The notes beneath the pieces were generated by a model. That model was not told where the DNA came from. It made no database searches and saw only the letters and a list, made by a program, of their open reading frames with translations. A DNA stretch of 18,050 nucleotides, from assembly GCA_937877455.1 (NCBI GenBank), contig CALFIU010000152.1:1-18050 (forward strand), given 5' to 3'. This DNA comes from an uncultured Bacteroidales bacterium. Its GTDB lineage: Bacteria > Bacteroidota > Bacteroidia > Bacteroidales > UBA3824. Every line of letters starts with the position of its first letter. Position 1 is the first letter of the stretch. Made by a program: the position numbers and the translations under genes. This document shows positions 1-6,093 of the stretch, one piece after another.

Positions 1-10
1 CAAGTTGAGT

Positions 11-150
11 AGGAGTTGTGGAGTAAGGAGTTGTGGAGGTAAAGTAGGATAGTTTTGCTGTTCATTTTCATAGCGACAACAACGATGACTAGTATATTCT
101 ATTTTACCTCCGCAACTCCTTAATCCACAACTCCTTAATCCACAACTCCT
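11..150. repeat. Imperfect 41-bp inverted repeat made of 15-bp direct units
   Basis: Arms at 11-51 and 95-135 are inverted copies of each other with about four mismatches in 41 positions, separated by a 43-nt spacer. Each arm is built of a 15-bp unit, AGGAGTTGTGGATTA or close variants: two units in the left arm (11, 26) and three in the right arm (ending at 150, 135 and 120 on the opposite strand). The inner part of each arm ends in a shared GGAGGTAAA stretch. It lies just downstream of the winged-HTH gene. It could form a cruciform or hairpin. It has no T-tract typical of an intrinsic terminator, so an iteron/binding-site array or a small non-autonomous mobile element are the alternatives. 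The repeat is read directly; its function is unknown. Confidence 0.85.
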
Positions 151-165
151 ACAAATTGGCGTGCT

Positions 166-573
166 TCATGCTGTCGCGGGCTCTATGAGTTGCCAGACAC
201 CTTTCACTTTTGAGCGTATGGGGTTGATGTAGCCGTTTGCTTTCAGCCAGTCTATGGCGCGTGCGATGGTTCGCTCTGTTATACCCAGATTGTCTTCCAT
301 CTGCGAGTATTTTATCTTAGGGTTCTGCCTGATGAGCATCAGCACGTCGCGGACGGTAGAGGTGGGGAATGACATCGGCATGTCAGTTTTCATTTCGCGC
401 GATGTCAGTTTTTGGTCTTCCGTGTCAGTTTTTTGCTCTTCCTGTGTCAGTTTTTGGCTTCTCGTGTCAGTTTTTTGGCTGCGTCCTGACTGCCCTTGCT
501 TTGTAATAAAGCCTTGCTCAATAGCCATCTTTTCAAGTTCTTCGCCACGGTGCGACTTGTACTCAGTCACCAT
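166..573 (-). CDS. Winged helix-turn-helix protein with heptad-repeat linker, start uncertain
   Basis: The C-terminal 70 residues read as a winged HTH: 'TVRDVLMLIRQNPKIKYSQM', then 'LGITERTIARAIDWLKANGY' and a wing ending 'GVWQLI'. This resembles the C-terminal wHTH of Fic-type and AlbA_2/Schlafen-type regulators. Before it is a charged linker of five seven-residue repeats with a common QK (QKTDT, QKLTQ, QKTDT, QKLTS, MKTD). Start is unclear: ATG at 573 has no good ribosome binding site, ATG at 528 is an alternative, and the frame is open to about 665, overlapping the preceding tail gene in another frame. It may be the 3' fragment of a larger gene cut by an assembly junction. It is not part of a normal late operon. 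The DNA-binding fold is likely; the role is unknown. Confidence 0.6.
   Translation of the reverse strand: MVTEYKSHRGEELEKMAIEQGFITKQGQSGRSQKTDTRSQKLTQEEQKTDTEDQKLTSREMKTDMPMSFPTSTVRDVLMLIRQNPKIKYSQMEDNLGITERTIARAIDWLKANGYINPIRSKVKGVWQLIEPATA
381..476. repeat. Five 21-bp-spaced direct repeats (TGTCAGTTTTT) inside the wHTH gene
   Basis: TGTCAG followed by a T-run occurs at 381, 403, 423, 445 and 465, with spacings of 22, 20, 22 and 20, an average of two helical turns. On the coding strand the unit is CAAAAA(A)CTGACA. The A-run alternates between six and five, which shifts the ACTGACA core by one base in alternate copies while CAA AAA (QK) stays in frame, giving TDT and LTQ/LTS alternately. The block encodes the linker of the winged-HTH protein. 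Confidence 0.85.
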
Positions 574-590
574 GAATGCAGACGAAAGGC

Positions 591-1607
591 CTAAGTCGAA
601 AAGAGGAAGGCCGTGAGAAAGAGACAAGGCGGGAACTGCGTTTCTGATGCCTCGTTTGCGTTCTCATTCGAGCCGTAGATTTCTTCCCTTGACGGCAGAA
701 ATACCTTTGCGTTGTAGGTATATTCGCTGTTGACTGTGTACGCGCTGTCCTGAGATTCAAAGACGTTATTCGTGATGTTATGCACCACACAGGTTTTGAG
801 AGCATTGCGGAATGCTTCAGGCAAACCGCCGAAGAATCCCTTCAAGCTGGTGTAGGAAGTCGGCATCATGTCATACTTCGTCTGTGGCTCCCATACGGAA
901 TCCATGAAGTTTTCTCCCGTGTCCGCATTAAGCCACTGAAGGATTGCGCTCTCTGCGTCGTTGTTAGAGCCGTAGGAAACTCTCTGCGGATGGTTGCAGT
1001 CCGTACCCCAAGTACCGAGGTCTACGGTTGCACTTCCAGCACCAGAAGAAATTGGATAGGTTGCGCTTGCAGATGTCGCTTTCTGACTTGCGAACACCTG
1101 TACGCTCAATGATGTTAGAGCTGTTCCCTGGTTTCCATTAATGCACAGCATCGAACCTTGTGGAATAGCGGCGGTCGCAGTGAAATTATATGTTCCAGCC
1201 GTCCATCCACCATACGCAATAGTTGTGAATTTGCATACAGTGTTTGCGGGAATCTCTTCTTCCACTTTTGCGAAAGCCTCCGCTCTGTCGAACTGGAATG
1301 TTGCAGCAGTTGAACCGCCATTCGCACTCAACAGATATTTCGGCATAATCGTAACCGTGACAGCATCTGGATCGTCAGCGACCTTCTCCACGCCTTTTCT
1401 CATCACGATATACTCGATTGTCCCATACACCGCGTGAGCCACGGGGAACTCCTGCCCCTGCGGAATCAGGTCAATATCGCCCGCAGTGATCGCTTTCAGA
1501 ATGTCCGTATAATCGCTGAAATCATACTTCGACCGTGACAGTCTTTCGATGCCGCTTGCAATCCGCTCTGCGACATCGCCCATCAACATTGCTACTTGTA
1601 CACCCAT
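591..1607 (-). CDS. Tail-tip protein with DUF6273-like (CLec-like) domain, C-terminally truncated
   Basis: It starts at ATG 1607 with AAAGGAG ten bases upstream. The N-terminus (about residues 1-75) and a middle beta-rich region ('DAVTVTIMPKYLLSANGG' onward) precede a domain from about residue 195. That domain contains 'WGTDCNHPQRVSYGSNND', 'AILQWLNADTGENF', 'GLPEAFRNALKTCVVHN' and 'AKVFLPSREEIYGSNENAN'. This order matches the DUF6273 type of Firmicutes phage tail proteins as I know it, a C-type-lectin-like fold. In that family the pattern goes on for some 70-80 residues after the 'xxFPYF' point, through a 'WWLRSP' motif and a 'GVxPA' end. Here the match stops at 'ETQFP' and is replaced by 14 unrelated hydrophobic residues and a stop. 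It is the last gene of the tail-tip run and probably binds the host surface. It is truncated by a contig misjoin or a real deletion. Confidence 0.75.
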   Translation of the reverse strand: MGVQVAMLMGDVAERIASGIERLSRSKYDFSDYTDILKAITAGDIDLIPQGQEFPVAHAVYGTIEYIVMRKGVEKVADDPDAVTVTIMPKYLLSANGGSTAATFQFDRAEAFAKVEEEIPANTVCKFTTIAYGGWTAGTYNFTATAAIPQGSMLCINGNQGTALTSLSVQVFASQKATSASATYPISSGAGSATVDLGTWGTDCNHPQRVSYGSNNDAESAILQWLNADTGENFMDSVWEPQTKYDMMPTSYTSLKGFFGGLPEAFRNALKTCVVHNITNNVFESQDSAYTVNSEYTYNAKVFLPSREEIYGSNENANEASETQFPPCLFLTAFLFST

Positions 1608-1630
1608 AACTTAAAATCTCCTTTGTTATA

Positions 1631-1921
1631 TTACGCCGCCGCAAACGTGACGGACGTTGCCAGTGTTTCGGTGTTGGTCACTATAGTCAGCGTCCCAACA
1701 CCGCTCATAGTGCGAACTTCTGTGATTGTCGTATCCCCGTAGGTATACGCATCGCTCCGCACCACCGTTGCGCCTTTCTTGTGGTCTACCCTCGTCACAA
1801 CTTTTCCGTCACCGCTGAATGTGTATTCCTGTGTTGTACCGGGTACTTCACCAACAAGAAGGTTGCGCTGATCGTCATAAAACTCAAGACCGTCTAAATC
1901 TAATACGTATGTTGGATTCAT
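1631..1921 (-). CDS. Hypothetical tail-tip accessory protein (96 aa)
   Basis: ATG at 1921 follows GGAGGG with six bases between. The protein begins 'MNPTYVLDLDGLEFYDDQRN' and then alternates short beta-prone stretches with T/V/D-rich turns, ending 'TNTETLATSVTFAAA'. No catalytic motif, signal peptide or membrane segment is visible. It sits 12 bases after the previous small tail ORF and 23 bases before the DUF6273-like protein gene, in a tight co-directional run after the fibre protein, so a virion tip role is inferred from position only. I do not recognise the family. Confidence 0.7.
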   Translation of the reverse strand: MNPTYVLDLDGLEFYDDQRNLLVGEVPGTTQEYTFSGDGKVVTRVDHKKGATVVRSDAYTYGDTTITEVRTMSGVGTLTIVTNTETLATSVTFAAA

Positions 1922-1933
1922 CGGTTGCCCTCC

Positions 1934-2206
1934 TTATGCGAATAATGCGCGGATTTGCGCTGTAGTAATTGATTCTAACTCGCTCCCATCACCAATGTTC
2001 ACTGGAAAAGAAAGCCACTGTGTGCCATTCCACAGGTACAAAGCATTGCCTTCACTCGTGACGGTGTACTCGTCGCCAACGCTGGGAGACGCAGGGAGGT
2101 CGGTCACAGAGTTGACAGAGCCTTTGTATGTAATCCCAGCCGTAAGTGCGCCAACTTGCTGAGATACGCGCTGTGCCATTGCATACGGGATAATTCCGTC
2201 AAGCAT
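1934..2206 (-). CDS. Small tail-tip/fibre protein (90 aa) with C-terminal AQIRALFA motif
   Basis: ATG at 2206 follows a GGGGGTG ribosome binding site that overlaps the stop of the gene before it. Residues 25-72 ('ITYKGSVNSVTDLPASPSVG' to 'NALYLWNGTQWLSF') match the short carbohydrate-binding-like module often seen in phage tail fibres, where a 'KGSV..DLP....GD.Y.V' strand pair is followed by 'W(N)GTxW'. The C-terminus 'ITTAQIRALFA' repeats the C-terminus of the larger fibre protein encoded just upstream ('ISDAQIQALFT'). This suggests a shared docking peptide. Virion tip role is inferred from context and module type. Confidence 0.75.
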   Translation of the reverse strand: MLDGIIPYAMAQRVSQQVGALTAGITYKGSVNSVTDLPASPSVGDEYTVTSEGNALYLWNGTQWLSFPVNIGDGSELESITTAQIRALFA

Positions 2207-2212
2207 TGTCGA

Positions 2213-2395
2213 TCACCCCCACGTTTGAGAGTCTGCATCAAAAAATTTTACTTCCTTCGTGTCCGTTTCAAACAACCAACTGCCACCAGCGATATTTGCA
2301 GTCGGTTTCGTCACGCTGGAGTTGCAAAATCCTTCGATATAAACCTTTTCACCAGCTACGGCAAATTGGTTGGTAATAGTAATATCGTCGCTCAT
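2213..2395 (-). CDS. Small phage tail-region protein (60 aa)
   Basis: ATG at 2395 with GAGGAGA about ten bases upstream; the stop TGA lies six bases before the next start. The sequence begins 'MSDDITITNQFAVAGEKVYI' and ends 'TKEVKFFDADSQTWG', all polar and beta-prone without Cys pairs or membrane segments. The 'W.FETDTKEVKFFDADSQTW' end resembles the W(N)GTxW strand of the next protein. It lies between two fibre-type genes, so it is probably a small tip component. Function is not known. Confidence 0.7.
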   Translation of the reverse strand: MSDDITITNQFAVAGEKVYIEGFCNSSVTKPTANIAGGSWLFETDTKEVKFFDADSQTWG

Positions 2396-2418
2396 GATTT
2401 GTCTCGTCTCCTCTCATG

Positions 2419-3219
2419 TTAAGTAAATAGTGCCTGGATTTGTGCGTCTGAGATTGGGGTCATTTCCTCCAATAAGAGATCGTGCCAATACTTACTGTTG
2501 TTGTGATAAGTTGTGTCCGTTGATGGGACTGCCACGCCATCACGTGTGCCTACTGCCCATGCCTCCGCGTCCTGTGCCGAGAGTTCAGCTGCATCTGCCG
2601 AGTCAGACGCATTATTTTGAAATCTTTCGGCATCATCGGCGGAGCTTGAAGCATTATTAGCAGAATCTGACGCCGCTCTTGCGCTGTCTGCGGCTTGCTC
2701 TGAATAATACTTACTATTGTTGTGGTAAGTCTCATCGCCAACATCTACGTCCTCACCCTGGCGCGTACCAACTGCCCATGCTTCCGCATCTTCGGCGGCT
2801 TGGTCTGCATCTGACAGGTGTTCATGGATGTATTGCGCCTCTGTCAGAATCTCCGTCAATCTTTCTTCGTATGGTTCTGGAAAATCACCGTCGCCATCAA
2901 TGGATTTCAGTACCGATGTCGCATAGATAATGGATTTCGCTATCGAACCGTCCACAACATATACAAGCTGTGCCTGTCCACGCCCGACATACGCCGTGTC
3001 CGAATTGCGTACAACCCATGTTACATACTCATCCGTAACGGTAATCGGGCAAGGATACGGCACTGTATCCATGCACCGCTGATGAAGCAGCTCAAACGCC
3101 CCGTTATTATCAATAACGTCCGAGAAGGCGTCTATAGGAAACTGCACCGTCAAAATGTTGTTTTCGCCTTGTCTGCCAAGAGGGATAACGACGCCCTCTT
3201 GAGCCGTGGTGTATCTCAT
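2419..3219 (-). CDS. Baseplate-upper-protein-like tail fibre protein (266 aa)
   Basis: ATG at 3219 follows AAAGGAGG with nine bases between. Residues 1-105 form an N-terminal beta-rich domain ('GVVIPLGRQGENNILTVQFP' ... 'GQAQLVYVVDGSIAKSIIYA') like the N-terminal domain of BppU-type and other Firmicutes fibre proteins that attach to the tail. Residues 115-140 are helical. Then come two copies (145-172 and 218-245) of the widespread fibre repeat 'AEAWAVGTRxG...TYHNNSKYY', separated by an Ala/Ser/Asp-rich coiled coil (about 173-215). The C-terminus is 'ISDAQIQALFT'. It lies between the glycine-rich hub-adhesin gene and the small tip genes. It is likely a trimeric fibre shaft or adaptor. Confidence is good for the class, lower for the exact place in the tip. 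Confidence 0.85.
   Translation of the reverse strand: MRYTTAQEGVVIPLGRQGENNILTVQFPIDAFSDVIDNNGAFELLHQRCMDTVPYPCPITVTDEYVTWVVRNSDTAYVGRGQAQLVYVVDGSIAKSIIYATSVLKSIDGDGDFPEPYEERLTEILTEAQYIHEHLSDADQAAEDAEAWAVGTRQGEDVDVGDETYHNNSKYYSEQAADSARAASDSANNASSSADDAERFQNNASDSADAAELSAQDAEAWAVGTRDGVAVPSTDTTYHNNSKYWHDLLLEEMTPISDAQIQALFT
2487..2790 (-). repeat. Two 86-bp direct repeats encoding the AWAVGTR fibre module
   Basis: Segments 2487-2572 and 2705-2790 are diverged direct copies (for example AATACTTACT[G/A]TTGTTGTG and TACTGCCCATGC/AACTGCCCATGC). They encode the two 'DAEAWAVGTR...YHNNSKY' modules of the fibre protein. Such repeats allow module loss or gain by recombination and are a common source of assembly collapse. 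Confidence 0.8.
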
Positions 3220-3238
3220 AATGGTTTGCCTCCTTTCA

Positions 3239-5689
3239 TCAAGTCATATAAATCGCAATACCACCGTAACTGCCCTGCTGTCCTGCACCGCCGTTGCCAC
3301 CCGCACCGCCAGTCGGTACAGTTGAACTCGGCTGATACTCGCTCATCAACCATGCAACACTTTTGGATGCGGTTCTTGACGCCGCAGCACCTCCGCCTCC
3401 ACCGCCCCCCCATCCAGCGTTCCCGCCTTTTCCGGGTATTATAGACCTCGTGAACGTCAATGCGCTTGCTCCTGCGCCTCCATGACCGCCATAGGTGGTA
3501 TTGAGTTCATGCCAACAGAATTTGTCATCGTCTCGGAGCAAGTTTTCTTGGTCAATAACTACGCTTTGAGGATAAGCTATCAGGTTTTGCCCTGCCGCGC
3601 CATTAGCACCTGTGCCGCCTAAAGCACCGCCACCTCCGCCTCCGCCTCCGATGCCGATTTCGTGCGTCCAGCCAAGAACGTTACAATAGGTAATCGCACC
3701 ATTCGCGTAGTCGTGTATAGATTGGCAAAATGCGTACGTTAAACCTTTCCCAGCAGTAACAAGTGACGTAGTTCCATTGACGTGAACATAAACGCCAGTA
3801 TTGTAGATGTCATTTACGTCCATATCATCGACAAGTTCAAAGGTGGTTGGAGCTGTAACATACGTGCCACTGCCACCGCTGCCACCAGCGAATGTTGTGC
3901 CATTCCACTCAACGCCAGCCCCTGCCGAGCCGTTACGCTTTTCGGTCTCTGCGGCAACGTCAGAGCTTTCACCAGCATTACCACCATCACCGCCGCTCTG
4001 CCCTTCGTCCCCCTTCTGCCCAAGCACATTGCTTGTTGCAAGGAAGTACCACCCGTTTTCAGAGGACACACCATTTGCCGACGAGTATACTGTGCTATCG
4101 CTATTCCGCGTAAAGGTTGTGTCTTCACCAGCCGTACCAGCATTGACAGTTTGTGTGTTTTGATATGTGGCATACGGAAGCTGTGCGCCACCCGCTCCGC
4201 CTGTTCCAAGGTAATAAGCAAAGGTTTCACCCGATGTAACATCAAGTGTGAACTCGTATATCTTGCCACCGTCGCCAGGCGTCCCTGCGCCACCGCCGTT
4301 GCCACCGTTGCCTGACGTATCGCCGGGAGAGCCGGGAATACCGCTCGCGCCACCCGTGCCGCCGCCAATCAGGGTGACACGAATACGTGTTACACCCGTT
4401 GGGACAGTCCATGTGCCACTTTGCGGATGAGTGCTAACATTGCTTGAATCATAGTAGAGCAATAGGTACTTTGTGAAGGTGTTGCTCTCATAATCCGCCG
4501 TAACGCCACACAAGAACTCACAGGCTGCACGTAAGAAAGAGGAAAACGTCTTTTCCATCTTCTGCAAAAATCCCGTTCTGGCTTGCGAGAATGCGTCCTT
4601 GAGCGTGTAGTAATATCCACACTGTTCACTCGTCACTTTAATATCGGCTTTGACAACATAGCGGTTAAAGTAATAGTCAGCCAGCCTGTCAGCCACATTT
4701 TCGCTGTTCAGCACTGATACCAAGTATGCGTTTGTAACGGAAATCTCATAGTCTTTCCGCCCACTTCCGCTGTAATCACGCACAACATCGAATGTGGTAT
4801 GAATATACGGATATGCCTGTATCGTGCCACGCCCTGTAACAACGGCTGAATCACTCGTTACATCTGTAACAACAAGGTTGCCTGTTGTGACTATGGACGA
4901 CGGTATGATAGGCGCGTTGGAGAACTTAACAAGCTTGCTACTAACAGAATATCCTGTCGAGTTATCAAACACCGTAACCATGCTGGAATTTGTAGTATAG
5001 GCGAAAAATGAATGTTCCGTAACCGACACACGCGTTGCCAACTGTGGATGCTCCACCTTGCCACTGTCAAAAATGTTTGCGTCTGCAATCGTCCCTGCAA
5101 CCGTGTGATCAATATAGTCAAACACTACGCGTTGATTGGTTTCGTCCCACAACGCATGAACGTTGGTCGCGAACAAGAGCTGTTGTAAGGCGTCACGCTT
5201 TGTACCATATGGTATCCACCCGGATACTAAGATGTTCGCCACATTCGCACACGTATAGTCAAATATCGTCCCTGACGCTCCAACAATCTGTGTAAGCAAG
5301 GTACTGAAATAAGTACGATTAACAACGCACCCACCAAACACCTGTCTGTCCAGAACTCCGATAATGGACACGCAATCATACTGATACGCATACTTGCCAA
5401 CCTGATTGGACGATTCAAGGTAGAACGTGTGTACAAAGTCGTTGTTACTGTGTTCCATAGACGCGCCGTAGATAAACGGAGTTAAGTCAACACCGTATGT
5501 TGCAGTACCGTTAGCATTGATAGTACGTGTCTGCCGAGCCTCCAAGGACAAGGTATCATAGACCAGTTCATCACCTAAGTAGCTGACTTGTTCAATGCTC
5601 TTGAGGCTGTTGATCTGGTCTGCAACAATCGTCACATTATCGCTTCCACTCGTAACGGCTATCTGATTGTCTGAAATGTTGTACGCCAT
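3239..5689 (-). CDS. Tail hub / tip protein fused to a glycine-rich adhesin domain (816 aa)
   Basis: ATG at 5689 lies seven bases after GAGGT. Residues 1-410 look like a tail hub or Dit-associated tip protein, with a gp27-like central part ('NVANILVSGWIPYGTKRDAL', 'ALWDETNQRVVFDYID') and a helical end ('AFSQARTGFLQKMEKTF'). From residue 427 the sequence changes to 'WTVPTGVTRIRVTLIGGG', the entry to a glycine-rich fibre domain, which runs to the end. It has Gly blocks at about 442-475, 496-501, 563-573, 679-700, 733-741 and 753-768, and a closing 'GGIAIYMT' strand. Runs of eight (681-688) and seven (761-767) glycines occur. Glycine-rich domains of this type form polyglycine-II sandwiches in phage adhesins such as S16 gp38 and set host range. 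Non-glycine inserts (about 505-555 and 611-678) are candidate receptor loops. In many phages these are separate genes, so the fusion is worth noting. No protease or lysozyme motif is seen. Confidence 0.8.
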   Translation of the reverse strand: MAYNISDNQIAVTSGSDNVTIVADQINSLKSIEQVSYLGDELVYDTLSLEARQTRTINANGTATYGVDLTPFIYGASMEHSNNDFVHTFYLESSNQVGKYAYQYDCVSIIGVLDRQVFGGCVVNRTYFSTLLTQIVGASGTIFDYTCANVANILVSGWIPYGTKRDALQQLLFATNVHALWDETNQRVVFDYIDHTVAGTIADANIFDSGKVEHPQLATRVSVTEHSFFAYTTNSSMVTVFDNSTGYSVSSKLVKFSNAPIIPSSIVTTGNLVVTDVTSDSAVVTGRGTIQAYPYIHTTFDVVRDYSGSGRKDYEISVTNAYLVSVLNSENVADRLADYYFNRYVVKADIKVTSEQCGYYYTLKDAFSQARTGFLQKMEKTFSSFLRAACEFLCGVTADYESNTFTKYLLLYYDSSNVSTHPQSGTWTVPTGVTRIRVTLIGGGTGGASGIPGSPGDTSGNGGNGGGAGTPGDGGKIYEFTLDVTSGETFAYYLGTGGAGGAQLPYATYQNTQTVNAGTAGEDTTFTRNSDSTVYSSANGVSSENGWYFLATSNVLGQKGDEGQSGGDGGNAGESSDVAAETEKRNGSAGAGVEWNGTTFAGGSGGSGTYVTAPTTFELVDDMDVNDIYNTGVYVHVNGTTSLVTAGKGLTYAFCQSIHDYANGAITYCNVLGWTHEIGIGGGGGGGGALGGTGANGAAGQNLIAYPQSVVIDQENLLRDDDKFCWHELNTTYGGHGGAGASALTFTRSIIPGKGGNAGWGGGGGGGAAASRTASKSVAWLMSEYQPSSTVPTGGAGGNGGAGQQGSYGGIAIYMT

Positions 5690-5692
5690 GCC

Positions 5693-6073
5693 TTATACCT
5701 CGATGAGTGGGAACGTAATTTCTTTCCACCATTCCTGTGATTGCAAATCGTAGTGCGAAAATACTGCTGGATTGTTGTTAGAGTACATCCATACTGTGCG
5801 CGTACCAAGCATAGGATCAGAATACCGCACGTGTACATACTCAGGATAAATCAGATTCAGCAGTGTTGATAGTGACGTGGACGTGAGCATTGTGCAAGTG
5901 ATGTCGAGACGTATCTTTGTCGCTACCCTGTCACGTTCCATCGTGCCTTCGATGTTACGCCCGGCATTCGGTCCATCCACGTCATTACGTGTCCACTTAA
6001 CGCCACCCAGACCAATCATAGGCGTAATGCTTACCCACGCGGCTTGCGAAGAGGAATAGATTTCAATGTTCAT
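5693..6073 (-). CDS. Tail protein, distal-tail-like (DUF6711-like, 126 aa)
   Basis: ATG at 6073 follows AAGGAGG by 11 bases. The protein is beta-rich, with 'GLGGVKWTRNDVDGPNAGRN', 'EGTMERDRVATKIRLDITC' and 'YSDPMLGTRTVWMYSNN', ending 'WWKEITFPLIEV'. The 'RDRVATKIRLDI' core and this length are what I know from DUF6711 proteins, which sit between the tape measure and hub genes in Firmicutes siphoviruses. The place matches the distal tail protein or a small tip-linking protein. The stop is four bases before the hub start. The family assignment is from memory of the pattern; the position supports it. Confidence 0.7.
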   Translation of the reverse strand: MNIEIYSSSQAAWVSITPMIGLGGVKWTRNDVDGPNAGRNIEGTMERDRVATKIRLDITCTMLTSTSLSTLLNLIYPEYVHVRYSDPMLGTRTVWMYSNNNPAVFSHYDLQSQEWWKEITFPLIEV

Positions 6074-6093
6074 ATCCTGATATTCCTCCTTGC

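Noticed and set aside
381..476. CRISPR array
   Set aside because: Repeats are only 11-12 bp with about 10-bp gaps, all inside a coding frame, and no cas genes are near.
3782..4315. Plus-strand and alternate-frame ORFs opposite the glycine-rich adhesin
   Set aside because: Low-complexity Pro/Ala/Cys-rich shadows of GGN codon runs.
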